The notes under the pieces are model-generated. The model was not told the DNA's origin, ran no database searches, and saw only the letters and a list, made by a program, of their open reading frames with translations. From the NCBI RefSeq assembly GCF_025136295.1, contig NZ_CP062788.1, positions 1-64,000 on the forward strand: a DNA stretch of 64,000 bases. Direction: 5' to 3'. The position numbers and the translations under genes are program-made. How positions within the stretch are numbered: the first letter of the stretch is position 1; each line of letters opens with the position of its first letter. Of this stretch, positions 36,658 through 46,329 are shown piece by piece. This DNA is from Aestuariispira ectoiniformans. Lineage in GTDB: Bacteria; Pseudomonadota; Alphaproteobacteria; UBA8366; Aestuariispiraceae.

Positions 36658-37451
36658 TGTTCAGATCGTTGAACTCTTAATCTTTTTCGAACCGTGCGAC
36701 GCCAGCCACCTTGCGGCCAATGATACAATATAGTCATCATCGCATAACCGAATGTGGTTACGTTCAATGCAATCTTGCTTTCACTGGCTTTCAGGTCATA
36801 GCGCAGAACAAACGGTACTTCCTGAAGCTTGGCTCCCAGCAACTTGAGTTTCACCAATTTCTCGACGGTACAGCAGAACCCCAACCCGCGTAATTGAAGG
36901 AAATTTCCTTTGTAAAAGTCAATAGCGCGTTGAATAAGACTGGCTCGATAGGCTCTGTAACCGCAGGTATATTCCTGTAATCCCCCCATCGGAAAACAGA
37001 CCCGAAAGATAATATTCGCCACTTTGCTAATCACGGTCCGGTCATTCGACAGGCCGACCATTCCACCACCAGGCAGGAAGCGAGAGGCTATGGCAATATC
37101 CGCACCGTCGCGAATGGCATTCACCAGATCCGGGATATACTGCGGGGCATGCGTATTGTCTGCGTCTAGCCTAATAATGATGTCGTCGGCCCCGGATAGT
37201 TCGGCAGCACACTCGAACCCGTCGCGAATTGTTTCCCCCAACCCACGGTTCAGGCGGTGCTCAACAATATGCGACTCATAGCGTTTCGAGAGTTCCTCCA
37301 AAAGCTCTTTAGAGCCATCAGAAGAACCATCATTCACGCAGACCAGGAAATATCTTAGTTGTGCCTCAGTACAGGCCTTATCGATATCTGCGAACAGTTT
37401 TTCAAGATTTTCCCGCTCATTGTATATTGGCAGGACGATATTCAGCCGCAT
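36654..37451 (-). CDS. Family 2 glycosyltransferase, dolichol/polyprenyl-phosphate-mannose-synthase-like
   Basis: A 265-residue GT2 enzyme: VLPIYNERENLEKLF, VNDGSSDGS, IRLDADNTH with the DxD-type metal site, and SRFLPGGG. This DPM1-like pattern belongs to enzymes that link a sugar to polyprenyl phosphate. It would supply the GT39-type transferase at 30718 (inference). It has no extra membrane helices. The gene is followed with overlap by the deacetylase-like gene and preceded by the flippase-like gene. Confidence 0.9.
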   Translation of the reverse strand: MRLNIVLPIYNERENLEKLFADIDKACTEAQLRYFLVCVNDGSSDGSKELLEELSKRYESHIVEHRLNRGLGETIRDGFECAAELSGADDIIIRLDADNTHAPQYIPDLVNAIRDGADIAIASRFLPGGGMVGLSNDRTVISKVANIIFRVCFPMGGLQEYTCGYRAYRASLIQRAIDFYKGNFLQLRGLGFCCTVEKLVKLKLLGAKLQEVPFVLRYDLKASESKIALNVTTFGYAMMTILYHWPQGGWRRTVRKRLRVQRSEQ

Positions 37452-37482
37452 GTTTCTTACCCAAGGTAATTGACCACATCTT

Positions 37483-38460
37483 CTAGGTTACGGTCTGCTT
37501 CCTACTTTTTGTAACTGTAGACAATAAATCTCCAACCCCAGTAGATGTGGTAAGCAACAACACTGGTGCAGTCAAAGCAGAAATGAGAATTTCGGCGATG
37601 TGGAGCGCCACCGACAAAGTAAATGCAGTATCGACATCAATCCCCATTGACGTCAAAGTAAGGGTTACTGCAGCTTGGACAACACCAATCCCCGCCGGCA
37701 GCCCCGGCATGGCCGCAGCAAAAATAATCGCCCCGAAGACCAGGGATGCCTGCTCCCAGCTTAAGGAAACGTCAGGCAACAAAAAGAAGAACAGCCATAT
37801 TCCGACAAAATGAACCCCCCAAGAAAGAAAAGTTAGACTACTCACAGACATGATGTTACGCCGACTGAGCGTAGTCTGAATATGAATACATGTTTCGCGT
37901 ATAAAACCTGCAAACCTACCCTGCCTGTCCCCAATTAAATGACGGCCATAAACAGCGGCTGGCTTGGCCAGCAGAAGCCCCGCGCCTCCAACTACCGCCA
38001 TCAAAGTTGGAACATAGGAACTTTCCAGATAGATACCTGTGAACCCGATCAATCCGATAATGGAAACCGCCAGTAGATCGAAAAGACGCTCAACAAGTAG
38101 CGCTGCGCCACTGGTGGGAAAGGATATACCTGCGTTTTTACGCAAGTAGGTGAGTTTCACCAATTCGGAAATACGACCAAATGTAATAAGGTTAATCCCA
38201 GCGGATAACAGCAAAGCCTTGAGACAAACTCCAAAGGTGACGCGGTCTCTACCAAGCAGAACGGAATGACGAAGAGCCACAGCGCAGGTAGCAGCAAAAA
38301 AAAGCGATTGCACCGCTGCTACAGCAAGGAACAATTCCACTCTGATCAGGGCAAATACCTGCTCAAAAGACACAAAATAAGCAAAATAGACAATGCAGGC
38401 GGAAAGTATTCCCAATTTGAGCAACCAACCTGCCCTGCTTTTAAAATTCGAGTTTTGCAT
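37483..38460 (-). CDS. Flippase-like membrane protein (LPG-synthase TM / UPF0104 type)
   Basis: A 325-residue integral membrane protein with about eight hydrophobic helices. GRISELVKLTYLRKNAGIS and LLVERLFDLLAVS are the family signature of lysylphosphatidylglycerol synthase/AglD-type membrane domains. In other glycan loci these sit beside DPM1-like enzymes and may flip polyprenyl-phosphate sugars. It lies 32 bases before the DPM1-like gene. Confidence 0.85.
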   Translation of the reverse strand: MQNSNFKSRAGWLLKLGILSACIVYFAYFVSFEQVFALIRVELFLAVAAVQSLFFAATCAVALRHSVLLGRDRVTFGVCLKALLLSAGINLITFGRISELVKLTYLRKNAGISFPTSGAALLVERLFDLLAVSIIGLIGFTGIYLESSYVPTLMAVVGGAGLLLAKPAAVYGRHLIGDRQGRFAGFIRETCIHIQTTLSRRNIMSVSSLTFLSWGVHFVGIWLFFFLLPDVSLSWEQASLVFGAIIFAAAMPGLPAGIGVVQAAVTLTLTSMGIDVDTAFTLSVALHIAEILISALTAPVLLLTTSTGVGDLLSTVTKSRKQTVT

Positions 38461-38627
38461 ACTGGAAGACTCTACACAGATAGGGTTAAAAAGGTCACTT
38501 CAAACTGGCCGCGTCTTTCCCTGTTCTTCGGTGAAAACAGGTTTCAGGGTGATGAAAGATGTCAGCAATTACCGGCTACTGGCAATAGCGCTGTAAAAAA
38601 AATCGGCAAGCCCCAAGTCCCGTTTGC

Positions 38628-40397
38628 TCAGTTTTTGGGAGGAACGGCGTATTCTTCTTTTTCCCCACCGCATTGTGCCGGCATGCCCTTGGCACCAATG
38701 GACGAAAGTATCCTGGCCACGTCGTATGGGAATTTCCGCCCGACTTCGCGAACAGCCTCAAAGGGGTAAATTCCATAGACAGGGCTGATGCCTTCCAGCA
38801 TTTTTGGGCGATCATCATATGCAAGGTCCGCCATCCATCGGATAGCAGTTACTTGTCCTGCTTCCAGCGATTGAAATAATCGCTTTATGTCAACAGGTGA
38901 ACGATAGTCAGGCGCCCCAGCGAGGCTTCCCTCAATAACTACCGTGTCCTCGACCATCACCGTCTGCACATACAATGACTTTCCACTATGCTTGCCTCGA
39001 AGCTTCGATTTTTGCAAGACGACCAGGCGCGCCAGTTCAGGCAGGAGCTTCCTCAATTTCTGAACATTACCATGTTCGGCAATCATGACCTTGATGACCA
39101 GTAGTGAAGCTCTCCAACTGCTTGCACAGAGAAACAGAATATGACCGATCTGACTAAGCAGGCTCCACTGGGCCCGCAATTGCCAAAACGGCTTGGATAT
39201 TGTGGCCGCCAGCCGATGATTTTCTGTGGAACGAGCCTTAATCAATCCCTGCTCCAACAAACGCCCGTGCTCTGCCTCAAGAGCAGTATCAACCAAATTC
39301 GCAAAGGATTGATAAGAATAGCGCCCGGAAGCGATTAAATCATCATATGCACGATCAGTAATACTTTCCAGAAAATCGTCATCATGAATCAGTTCCGCGA
39401 CCTCTGGAAAATTGGAGAAATCCCGTTCCAAGGGGATATAGTGTTGCCATGGCTGAATGACATTCCCGTAATGACCTGGAAACATTACCATTGCAGTACG
39501 TGTTATTGCCGCTTCGAATACTCTGGGCGAAATCGTGTCGATGACCTCGTTCCCCTCAAAGGGTGCAAGGACTCCTCGCGCGATTTCCTCGTACCCCGCG
39601 GCGGGTATATGTCGCAAATAGTTATGGACGCGGGTCTCAACCTGGCCGTCGAAGTCAACAATGCTTGCACCGCTGGGCGTCCCCAGAACTACACGGCAAT
39701 TCGACAGAAAGCGTTCCCAGTTTGACCCATAAATTCTATCAACTTCGCGGACGGACACATCTGTACTAAGCCCATATGCTGACGCTATTCGCTGGACACC
39801 TTCTGCTATAAGGACTTTTTCCCGCGCCAGATTGCCCAGCCAGGGTGCATTTTCACGGGACCGATACCCGACGTCAATTTTGCGCTGAGCCAACGAAACT
39901 GTGGGAAGGTTGGCAGCAAAATCCGGATGAACATATCCCGTTAAAACAGGAACGATCGTCATACTTTTTGCGTAAGGCTGCCGGTACACAGCATTTATGT
40001 TTTCTGACGGCACACAAGAAAAGAGTAGTCGAATTCCAAGCTCTTCCATGTGTGAAACGGTCAAGTCCACGTAACGGTATTCGTCCTGTATGAACTGTGC
40101 CTTCAAACAACGTGCCTGGCTGATGGCTTGCCGCCACGCTTTAGGGAGGTAAGCATCCCACAGGACCCATATCGAATAGTGAATAAGGATAACATCGAAG
40201 ACGTCGAGGGCGTTTTTCCCGGGAGCGCCTTCACGACGCGGGTTCCTTAACGTTACGTTATGCTGTGAATATTTTTCTATCGCGCCTATGTGCTCTAGGA
40301 TCGTACCAGCATGCGTGGGATTATTATGGTCAGCCAAAAGCAGTACGTTAAGCCGCTTCACGGTTTGTCTCTTTTCATTGCATAAACTCAATCGCAC
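38628..40397 (-). CDS. CgeB-like glycosyltransferase, single module
   Basis: A 589-residue protein with one copy of the module seen twice in the gene upstream: LLLADHNNP, IHYSIWVLW, FIQDEYRYVD, RIYGSNWERF, GASIVDFDG, SPRVFEAA and HYIPLERDFSNFPEV. The module (about residues 15-380) is a CgeB-type GT-B transferase; about 200 further residues resemble the tail of the bigger paralogue (a C-terminal beta-rich end with EAVREVGRKFPYDVARIL). Starts are uncertain: GTG 40397 or GTG 40361. It lies 17 bases after the tandem protein gene. Confidence 0.7.
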   Translation of the reverse strand: MRLSLCNEKRQTVKRLNVLLLADHNNPTHAGTILEHIGAIEKYSQHNVTLRNPRREGAPGKNALDVFDVILIHYSIWVLWDAYLPKAWRQAISQARCLKAQFIQDEYRYVDLTVSHMEELGIRLLFSCVPSENINAVYRQPYAKSMTIVPVLTGYVHPDFAANLPTVSLAQRKIDVGYRSRENAPWLGNLAREKVLIAEGVQRIASAYGLSTDVSVREVDRIYGSNWERFLSNCRVVLGTPSGASIVDFDGQVETRVHNYLRHIPAAGYEEIARGVLAPFEGNEVIDTISPRVFEAAITRTAMVMFPGHYGNVIQPWQHYIPLERDFSNFPEVAELIHDDDFLESITDRAYDDLIASGRYSYQSFANLVDTALEAEHGRLLEQGLIKARSTENHRLAATISKPFWQLRAQWSLLSQIGHILFLCASSWRASLLVIKVMIAEHGNVQKLRKLLPELARLVVLQKSKLRGKHSGKSLYVQTVMVEDTVVIEGSLAGAPDYRSPVDIKRLFQSLEAGQVTAIRWMADLAYDDRPKMLEGISPVYGIYPFEAVREVGRKFPYDVARILSSIGAKGMPAQCGGEKEEYAVPPKN

Positions 40398-40414
40398 CGC
40401 TGACCACAGGAATC

Positions 40415-43400
40415 CTACCTTGCATTTTCTATATAATAGACGAGATATCCCTTCCGATACTGATGAAGACGAGACAGGAAACGTAGTACATACTTTCCAT
40501 CGACTTCCGCATCCGTCTCAATGACAAAACGCCCCCCATCCTGTATCACGCTGGTGACGATAGACGGCATGAGCTCAAAGTCGTCGCGATAGTCGAAAGT
40601 GACCTTGATCTTGTCTCGCGCGCCAACCAGTTGCCAGAATTCTTCTGGTTTTACGCCCGCGTGTTGCCGACCATTCACGTTACCCACATGCACCTTGACG
40701 GTAATTGTACCCGATGCCATGTCAAAGACGATGGCGAATGGATAGGCTTCATCTCGCAGGCTTGCATTCACAATTCTCAGAATTTCCACCAGCGATCTTG
40801 TGTTCTGTCGCGCCGAAGAGTTCTTGCTATCATTCCTGAACCAGAATTTCAGCCCGTTGATGAAGTTCTCCAGCAGGTAAGACGCTTTCGTTATCAAATG
40901 CCATCTCAGCCACACACTTTTGGCATGCACACGATGCACAAACGATCGCAACTTAATGAGAGACAGGATGCAAACAGCATCAACGGACTTCAGGATCGGT
41001 TTGATTATGCTGGCAATGAGTGTCGGCAGCCTTGGAAGGAGGACCTCACCAACCCAGCATACAAGTGCCAGTCTTTTTCTTGCTGCAAAATTTACACATC
41101 GTTGAGGAAGGGAGAACAAGCGAGACAAAGTTAAGGTCCACGTTCGGGTTACCCTTCCATATCTCTTGAATTCTGGGACTATTATCCCTTTTGCACCGCT
41201 AATGGCGGCAGCAAACGCACTAAAAGACCTGCGGGCAAAACGTGTAGCAAGGGACGGCTTCCAAGGTAATAGATGTGCTTCAAACGGTTTCTTTTCTTGC
41301 TTTTGCTTTGCTGTCGCCTCGATAACGTCGTCAAAAGTTTGGGCCAAAACATCATACTGGTAAGCCGGGTTCTGGCCGATTTCCCAATAAGCACGGTCCG
41401 TAATCTCTTTGATTTTTTGAGAGTCGCGAAGGACGGCCACGACTTCATCCATATTGGAATGGTCTTTTTTCAAAGGCACATAATGGACCCAAGGCTCCAG
41501 GATGCCGCTGTATTCACCTTCATACAAGATCAGAAGAGTGTGGACCGCAACGCATTCAAATATGCGCGGCGACACCTGATTCAGGCGAATCTTGCCTTCC
41601 TCTTCTGCGAAATAAAGCTCTTTCAGTTCCTCAAATGTTGCGTCCGGGTTTTCTTTCACATGGTCGTCAACACGTTTTTGAATTTGACCGGTAAAATCGA
41701 AGACACTTGCGCCACTTTCAACGCCCAACATCGCCTTGCATCTGCATAGGAACGCGAGCCAATCCTCGCCATATAGACGATCCCCCTCCGTCCAACGGAT
41801 ATCGGTATTCAAGCCATATGTCGGGGCTTCCTCTTCAAAGCGGCGACCGATATGCATCTTCTCCTGAGCCAGCTCACCCAACCATGCAGGGAGATCACGA
41901 CCGCGATAGCCGACATCGATCGGCCGGTCATCGACATCGGGCGTATGACGCGTTGGCAAACCCGGCGGTACATACCCTGTCAACAATTGAACTCTCGTCA
42001 ACCCGGGCAAGTCTTCTGAGCTATAAACCTTCTCCCACTCTGACTGGGGTACACATGTGAAGAGCACATCCGCGTTGATCGAGAGAAGCGCAGCTTTCGT
42101 TCGGTCGACAAAGCGGTATTCATCCTGAATGAACACGGCTTTAACAGCATTTGAACGGGCGATACGGGCACGCAGGGCCGGTTCAATATAATTGTTGCGA
42201 CCGAGAATTACAGTCCAGTGAATGACGATGACGTCATAGGAATTCAAGTCGACATGCGCGGGAATCTTCGTCAAAAAGTTAATACATTCTACGTTGTTCC
42301 GCGACAGCTTCTCCAACGTATCGATCGACAGATTCCCGGATGCTCCGCGCTTGAATTGAATATTACACAACAGTGCAATACGTAATGGGCGCCTAACCTC
42401 TTTTACGTTCATACGCGCCGCGAACTCGTCTCGGCTGCGTTCGGAACTGTATAACTCCTGAAGATAACCACTTTCCTGGGGCCTGGGACGGCTTGTTACC
42501 TGAGTTTCGCGATAACGCTCATCGTTCAGGAAGCGGCAGATATCAACAATCTGCGACGCGCCGCGTGATCGGCTGTTCTTCTCAGGCAAAACCAATAATG
42601 GCGTCGCAGCGGATTTTTCTTTCAGGCGATGAAGCGAACGGTCAACCGCACGATCAAACTGTCTGGCAAAATGCGGCCAGGAATACTGATCGGATAGAGC
42701 CACGTCTTCGAAGGCCCTGTTTGCCATAGTCTGAAGGAAATCGACATCCTGGAGCATCTGGCAGACATCGTCGGCATTCGACATATCATGCTTCAGGGAG
42801 ATATAGTGCTGCCCCGGAACAATTGCGTCCCTGTAACGCCCCTCCAAAAGTACAAGTGGCGTACGCAGTGCAATCGCTTCGAAGATGCGGGGAGTGATTG
42901 TGGTGTGTACAATGTTTCCTTCATAAACAGACAACACCTTTTCGAAGACAGTATCGAAATCTGCATCCGGGTAGTCATCCAGAAAGACGCGAGCTCTGTC
43001 TGCGACGCCGTCAAAATCGAATATACTAGCCCCTCCTTCGCTCCCTAAAGTGGAGCGGGCCGAGCAAATGAAGCGGGTCCAGTCTTCGCCGTATATTCGG
43101 TCCTCATTTCTGTTGCTAAGGTCAACACGCAAACCAGCATTTTTTGCAATTGGACCGAATTCCTCAACAAGGACACTTTTCAAACGCGCCTGCCGACCCA
43201 GCCAATAGGGCAGATCATGGGTCCGGTATACAGAATCCAATTTGCGGTCTGCAATTTTCGGCACGTTCATGTCCACCAGGTCGCGCGTCACCACCCCCGG
43301 GAGGCTGGCGTAGGCTATCAGGTCCTGCTGCCCCGAATAAACCCTTTCAATATTTGCAGGCTCCAAAGATGAAAACAGGACATGAGTGCCCAACCTTTTC

Positions 43401-43855
43401 ATCTTTGCGTTCATATCAGCGATGTTTCGATATTCATCCTGAATGAACTGGAATTTGGGACCTTGGAAGTTGGCGATAAATTCTTCAATTTCCGGCGGCA
43501 GAAAGAACTTGCCGAGAGTATAAATGGAGTAGTGAATCAGGATTGCATCAAAATCCTGATCCTCCAACCCCATGGGAGAAGTATTAAGTATTGGATTTAA
43601 TTGATGAAAGTTGTGTTTTGAATAACTGACAAACGAATTGATATGGTCGCGGACTGCAGCAGCCGGATGCGAGTTGTCACAAATAAAAAGGAAGTCCAGG
43701 GAACGACTAACGAACTCATCCGTTTCAGGCACATCAGCCAAAAAAACGGGAGTGTCAGTCATCCCCGGACAGATCGACAGTTCTTTTTCAGGCTTCAGTC
43801 GCGGCCTGGCATGTCCGGATTCCCCGTTCAACTTGGCCCGACTATTTAGATACAT
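40415..43855 (-). CDS. Tandem two-module CgeB-like glycosyltransferase
   Basis: A 1146-residue protein with two homologous GT modules, at about residues 54-408 and 491-850, joined by an 80-residue linker, then a 300-residue tail with several hydrophobic stretches. Both modules share IHYSI/IHWTV, FIQDEYR, RxYGEDW, SGGAS/SGAS-FDF, SPRIFE and HYxxLKxDxSN. Each may transfer one sugar, as in bifunctional polymer-building enzymes. ATG 43855 overlaps the hydrolase stop by ten bases and follows AAGG; an earlier non-ATG start at 43891 is less likely. Exact reactions are unknown. Confidence 0.8.
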   Translation of the reverse strand: MYLNSRAKLNGESGHARPRLKPEKELSICPGMTDTPVFLADVPETDEFVSRSLDFLFICDNSHPAAAVRDHINSFVSYSKHNFHQLNPILNTSPMGLEDQDFDAILIHYSIYTLGKFFLPPEIEEFIANFQGPKFQFIQDEYRNIADMNAKMKRLGTHVLFSSLEPANIERVYSGQQDLIAYASLPGVVTRDLVDMNVPKIADRKLDSVYRTHDLPYWLGRQARLKSVLVEEFGPIAKNAGLRVDLSNRNEDRIYGEDWTRFICSARSTLGSEGGASIFDFDGVADRARVFLDDYPDADFDTVFEKVLSVYEGNIVHTTITPRIFEAIALRTPLVLLEGRYRDAIVPGQHYISLKHDMSNADDVCQMLQDVDFLQTMANRAFEDVALSDQYSWPHFARQFDRAVDRSLHRLKEKSAATPLLVLPEKNSRSRGASQIVDICRFLNDERYRETQVTSRPRPQESGYLQELYSSERSRDEFAARMNVKEVRRPLRIALLCNIQFKRGASGNLSIDTLEKLSRNNVECINFLTKIPAHVDLNSYDVIVIHWTVILGRNNYIEPALRARIARSNAVKAVFIQDEYRFVDRTKAALLSINADVLFTCVPQSEWEKVYSSEDLPGLTRVQLLTGYVPPGLPTRHTPDVDDRPIDVGYRGRDLPAWLGELAQEKMHIGRRFEEEAPTYGLNTDIRWTEGDRLYGEDWLAFLCRCKAMLGVESGASVFDFTGQIQKRVDDHVKENPDATFEELKELYFAEEEGKIRLNQVSPRIFECVAVHTLLILYEGEYSGILEPWVHYVPLKKDHSNMDEVVAVLRDSQKIKEITDRAYWEIGQNPAYQYDVLAQTFDDVIEATAKQKQEKKPFEAHLLPWKPSLATRFARRSFSAFAAAISGAKGIIVPEFKRYGRVTRTWTLTLSRLFSLPQRCVNFAARKRLALVCWVGEVLLPRLPTLIASIIKPILKSVDAVCILSLIKLRSFVHRVHAKSVWLRWHLITKASYLLENFINGLKFWFRNDSKNSSARQNTRSLVEILRIVNASLRDEAYPFAIVFDMASGTITVKVHVGNVNGRQHAGVKPEEFWQLVGARDKIKVTFDYRDDFELMPSIVTSVIQDGGRFVIETDAEVDGKYVLRFLSRLHQYRKGYLVYYIENAR

Positions 43856-44493
43856 TTCCGAATAACCTTTTCCAGCAACGGCGCGACACAATTGTAATAA
43901 AGATCATGCCCCTTGATGCTCAGATGCAACCCGTCATCCAGAACATGACCAGCAACACCATCATCCGTCTCTGCAATATGGGAACGAAAATGGCTTTCCA
44001 TATCGTTGAGCCATACATCCGCCCCTTCTTTCCGGGCGACCTCCCGAATGATTTCATTGTAGCGTTTATTGCCGGATTCGTATGCTTCTCCACCTGCCAA
44101 AATCTTATCTGTTAACGTGGTCGGGTGGTTTGTATTGAGAATAATTTCACGAGCACCAAACTTACGGCCACGCTCAATAATCTCATGAAGATTGGCGGCA
44201 AATGCGTCTGGACTGACACGCGGAAGTCCGCGGTCCGTCTGCCAGAAGTTGCAGTCATTCATACCGAACTGCACCAGAAGAAGATCAACACCCTGAGACT
44301 GAACTTCATATGGCATATTCTCAAGAGCATCACGAGTTGTACGACCGTTCTTGGATGCGTTTACAATGACCATTTCGCGGCCAAGCTCAGCGGCAAGTTC
44401 GTCAACCCGCGCAGCAACACGTGGAACCCAGCCCTTGTGGATGGATACCCCCTGCCCAAAGCAAATCGAATCACCGAAGAAAACGACCTTCAT
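43846..44493 (-). CDS. SGNH/GDSL-type esterase or acyl-hydrolase
   Basis: A 215-residue SGNH hydrolase: GDS with Ser9, an SKNGR block, GMND with Asn79, and DDGLHLS with Asp187 and His190 complete the catalytic set. No signal peptide. In a glycan operon such enzymes often remove or shift acyl groups on sugars. ATG 44493 overlaps the methyltransferase stop (ATGA), and its stop overlaps the start of the tandem transferase. Confidence 0.9.
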   Translation of the reverse strand: MKVVFFGDSICFGQGVSIHKGWVPRVAARVDELAAELGREMVIVNASKNGRTTRDALENMPYEVQSQGVDLLLVQFGMNDCNFWQTDRGLPRVSPDAFAANLHEIIERGRKFGAREIILNTNHPTTLTDKILAGGEAYESGNKRYNEIIREVARKEGADVWLNDMESHFRSHIAETDDGVAGHVLDDGLHLSIKGHDLYYNCVAPLLEKVIRKCI

Positions 44494-45188
44494 CTTGACT
44501 GGTCCCCTTTGATTGTCGTGACTATTACATGCCGTCCGTTAGGAAATATACTGTCGGATTTCGTTTCAAAAATATCCGCTGAAAAACCTTCGATCCGGCC
44601 TGCATACCGCTCAATCACCGGCCGAAGCATCGCCCCATTCCAAGCCAACAAGTAAAGAATTTCGTCACCATTCACGCGGCGTGTCTGGTAATAGCGGAAA
44701 TTGTTATAAACTGTCAGCGTAAGACGGATTTCCCCGCAAATTGGCAGAAAGTGTTCGATGAATGCCTCAACACGCTGATCAACATTGGGGAAAAGGTCGT
44801 TGGCGATCACCACATCAAAAGTCCCGGTGGAGGGCACATCGAGCCAGTCCTGTTTCCGAACCGCAAGATTTGGTGCCGCGTCGAAGAACGTCTGGACACT
44901 TTCTTCGGTATCATGCGCCAAAACGTCAACCAGTGTGCAATCATGCTTTTCGGAAAGAACCCGCTGGATTGTCGTCAGGCCCCCGCCAACATCCAGGATA
45001 CGACAACCGGACGTTTCCAAAAGGTCACTATAGACGGAAGAAGTCGCATAACGTTTTGCGGCACTGTCCATAAGCCACTGCTGACAAGTCAGCGATTTTT
45101 CATGCTCGAGGGCGCTATCCGATAGAAACCGCCCCAACCGATCATCTTCACTATATTTCGTCAGGCCTTCGCCACTTAACAGAAACAT
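44490..45188 (-). CDS. SAM-dependent methyltransferase
   Basis: A 232-residue class I methyltransferase: the SAM loop ILDVGGGLTTIQ, the acidic LVDVLAHD and DVVIANDLFPN. ATG 45188 (MFLLSGEGL) is chosen, with AGAGGG before it; upstream in-frame codons would overlap the sulfotransferase. It overlaps the SGNH gene by four bases. Together with the sulfotransferase it suggests a modified, probably capped glycan; methyl capping next to an ABC exporter with a Wzt binding domain is a known way to set chain length (inference). Confidence 0.85.
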   Translation of the reverse strand: MFLLSGEGLTKYSEDDRLGRFLSDSALEHEKSLTCQQWLMDSAAKRYATSSVYSDLLETSGCRILDVGGGLTTIQRVLSEKHDCTLVDVLAHDTEESVQTFFDAAPNLAVRKQDWLDVPSTGTFDVVIANDLFPNVDQRVEAFIEHFLPICGEIRLTLTVYNNFRYYQTRRVNGDEILYLLAWNGAMLRPVIERYAGRIEGFSADIFETKSDSIFPNGRHVIVTTIKGDQSR

Positions 45189-45199
45189 CCCTTTTCCCT

Positions 45200-46165
45200 C
45201 TATAAGAACCGCAGCGATGCCAACCGGTCGCCATTGGTTTCCACATACCGCTTGATCAGATCTACGTCCGATGTCGGCATTGCCCACGTTTTTCTGCCGG
45301 AAGCGCCAGAATTCAAAACACCCCTTCCCGACGGCGGGGTGACAGATACCCCCGTTAGACAGTCAATGGAAGAGGCTATCCGGCGTATTTCCCCCTCAAA
45401 ATCCTGCTTCAGGTCCTCGTACCACACCTCGACGAACCTCTGGCTTGGTAAATCATTCAAAGATTCTGACAAAGCCCGTCCGAATTCGTACTGATTTTCC
45501 ACCACCTGTTCGTAGTAAGGCCTTTTAAGCAAGTCATCATAATTACGAGGAGTTGCAGAATTCCAGGCCAAAGGATCGCCTTTGGTTACATAACGTGCAG
45601 CAAGGTCCGAGCTTGCGGCGTCGGCGATATCCCGCTTCAGCCAAATAAATGCGGCATTGGGGAATATCTCGCGAATTTGCTGCACCCGAAAGCAATTCCA
45701 AGCGTTTTTAATCAAAAAGGGTTTGGAGAACAACGCATATGCCGATTGGAATGTCTTAACAATGTGGCTGAGTTTCCCTTCTTGTATGCGTGCGCTTACT
45801 GTCTCCGAGGGATGCCCGCCGCCAAACCAGTTCGTCATGATGGCAGATGCTTCGGAAGGCTGCCATGCTCCTCCGGTTTTCCCAAAGGAACTCTCGAAGC
45901 TGATCGGAACATCGCCAATGGCCGCCCTTATGGTGAGCCCAATCATTGGCGTCTCAGCAAAATGCTCGTTTGTATTGTTATCAAAATAGGGTAATCCGAG
46001 TGCCGCCACCAAACTTTGGTACAAGAACGTGCTTCCCGTGCGCGGGGATGCCAGAATAAAGACCACAGGCGCGGTACTTGTATCGCCGCAGCTTGACGGC
46101 AAAAAAGTTTCAAAAAGCAGTTTCTCCATCTTGGGTAGTTTCTTGCTGTCACATTTTGCAGTCAT
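45200..46165 (-). CDS. Sulfotransferase
   Basis: A 321-residue sulfotransferase. The 5'-phosphosulfate loop ASPRTGSTFLYQSL is near residues 40-53, and FIWLKRDIADAASS carries the 3'-phosphate-binding Arg-Ser pattern; together they bind PAPS. It should add sulfate to a sugar of the glycan made here. GTG 46177 is an alternative start to ATG 46165. No PAPS-making genes are in the window. Confidence 0.88.
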   Translation of the reverse strand: MTAKCDSKKLPKMEKLLFETFLPSSCGDTSTAPVVFILASPRTGSTFLYQSLVAALGLPYFDNNTNEHFAETPMIGLTIRAAIGDVPISFESSFGKTGGAWQPSEASAIMTNWFGGGHPSETVSARIQEGKLSHIVKTFQSAYALFSKPFLIKNAWNCFRVQQIREIFPNAAFIWLKRDIADAASSDLAARYVTKGDPLAWNSATPRNYDDLLKRPYYEQVVENQYEFGRALSESLNDLPSQRFVEVWYEDLKQDFEGEIRRIASSIDCLTGVSVTPPSGRGVLNSGASGRKTWAMPTSDVDLIKRYVETNGDRLASLRFL

Positions 46166-46329
46166 CAGCTGTGGCACATCCTTCCTGTCATCGTTTCAAG
46201 CCCCCCTCAAACACCCAATTCAAAGGCATAAACCCCAAGCATATTCAGTCAGGAAACACACGTATTTTGCAGGTCACTGATTATGGGTATCGGGGAAACG
46301 TCAGAGTATCACCCGTCTCGCTCCGTACC

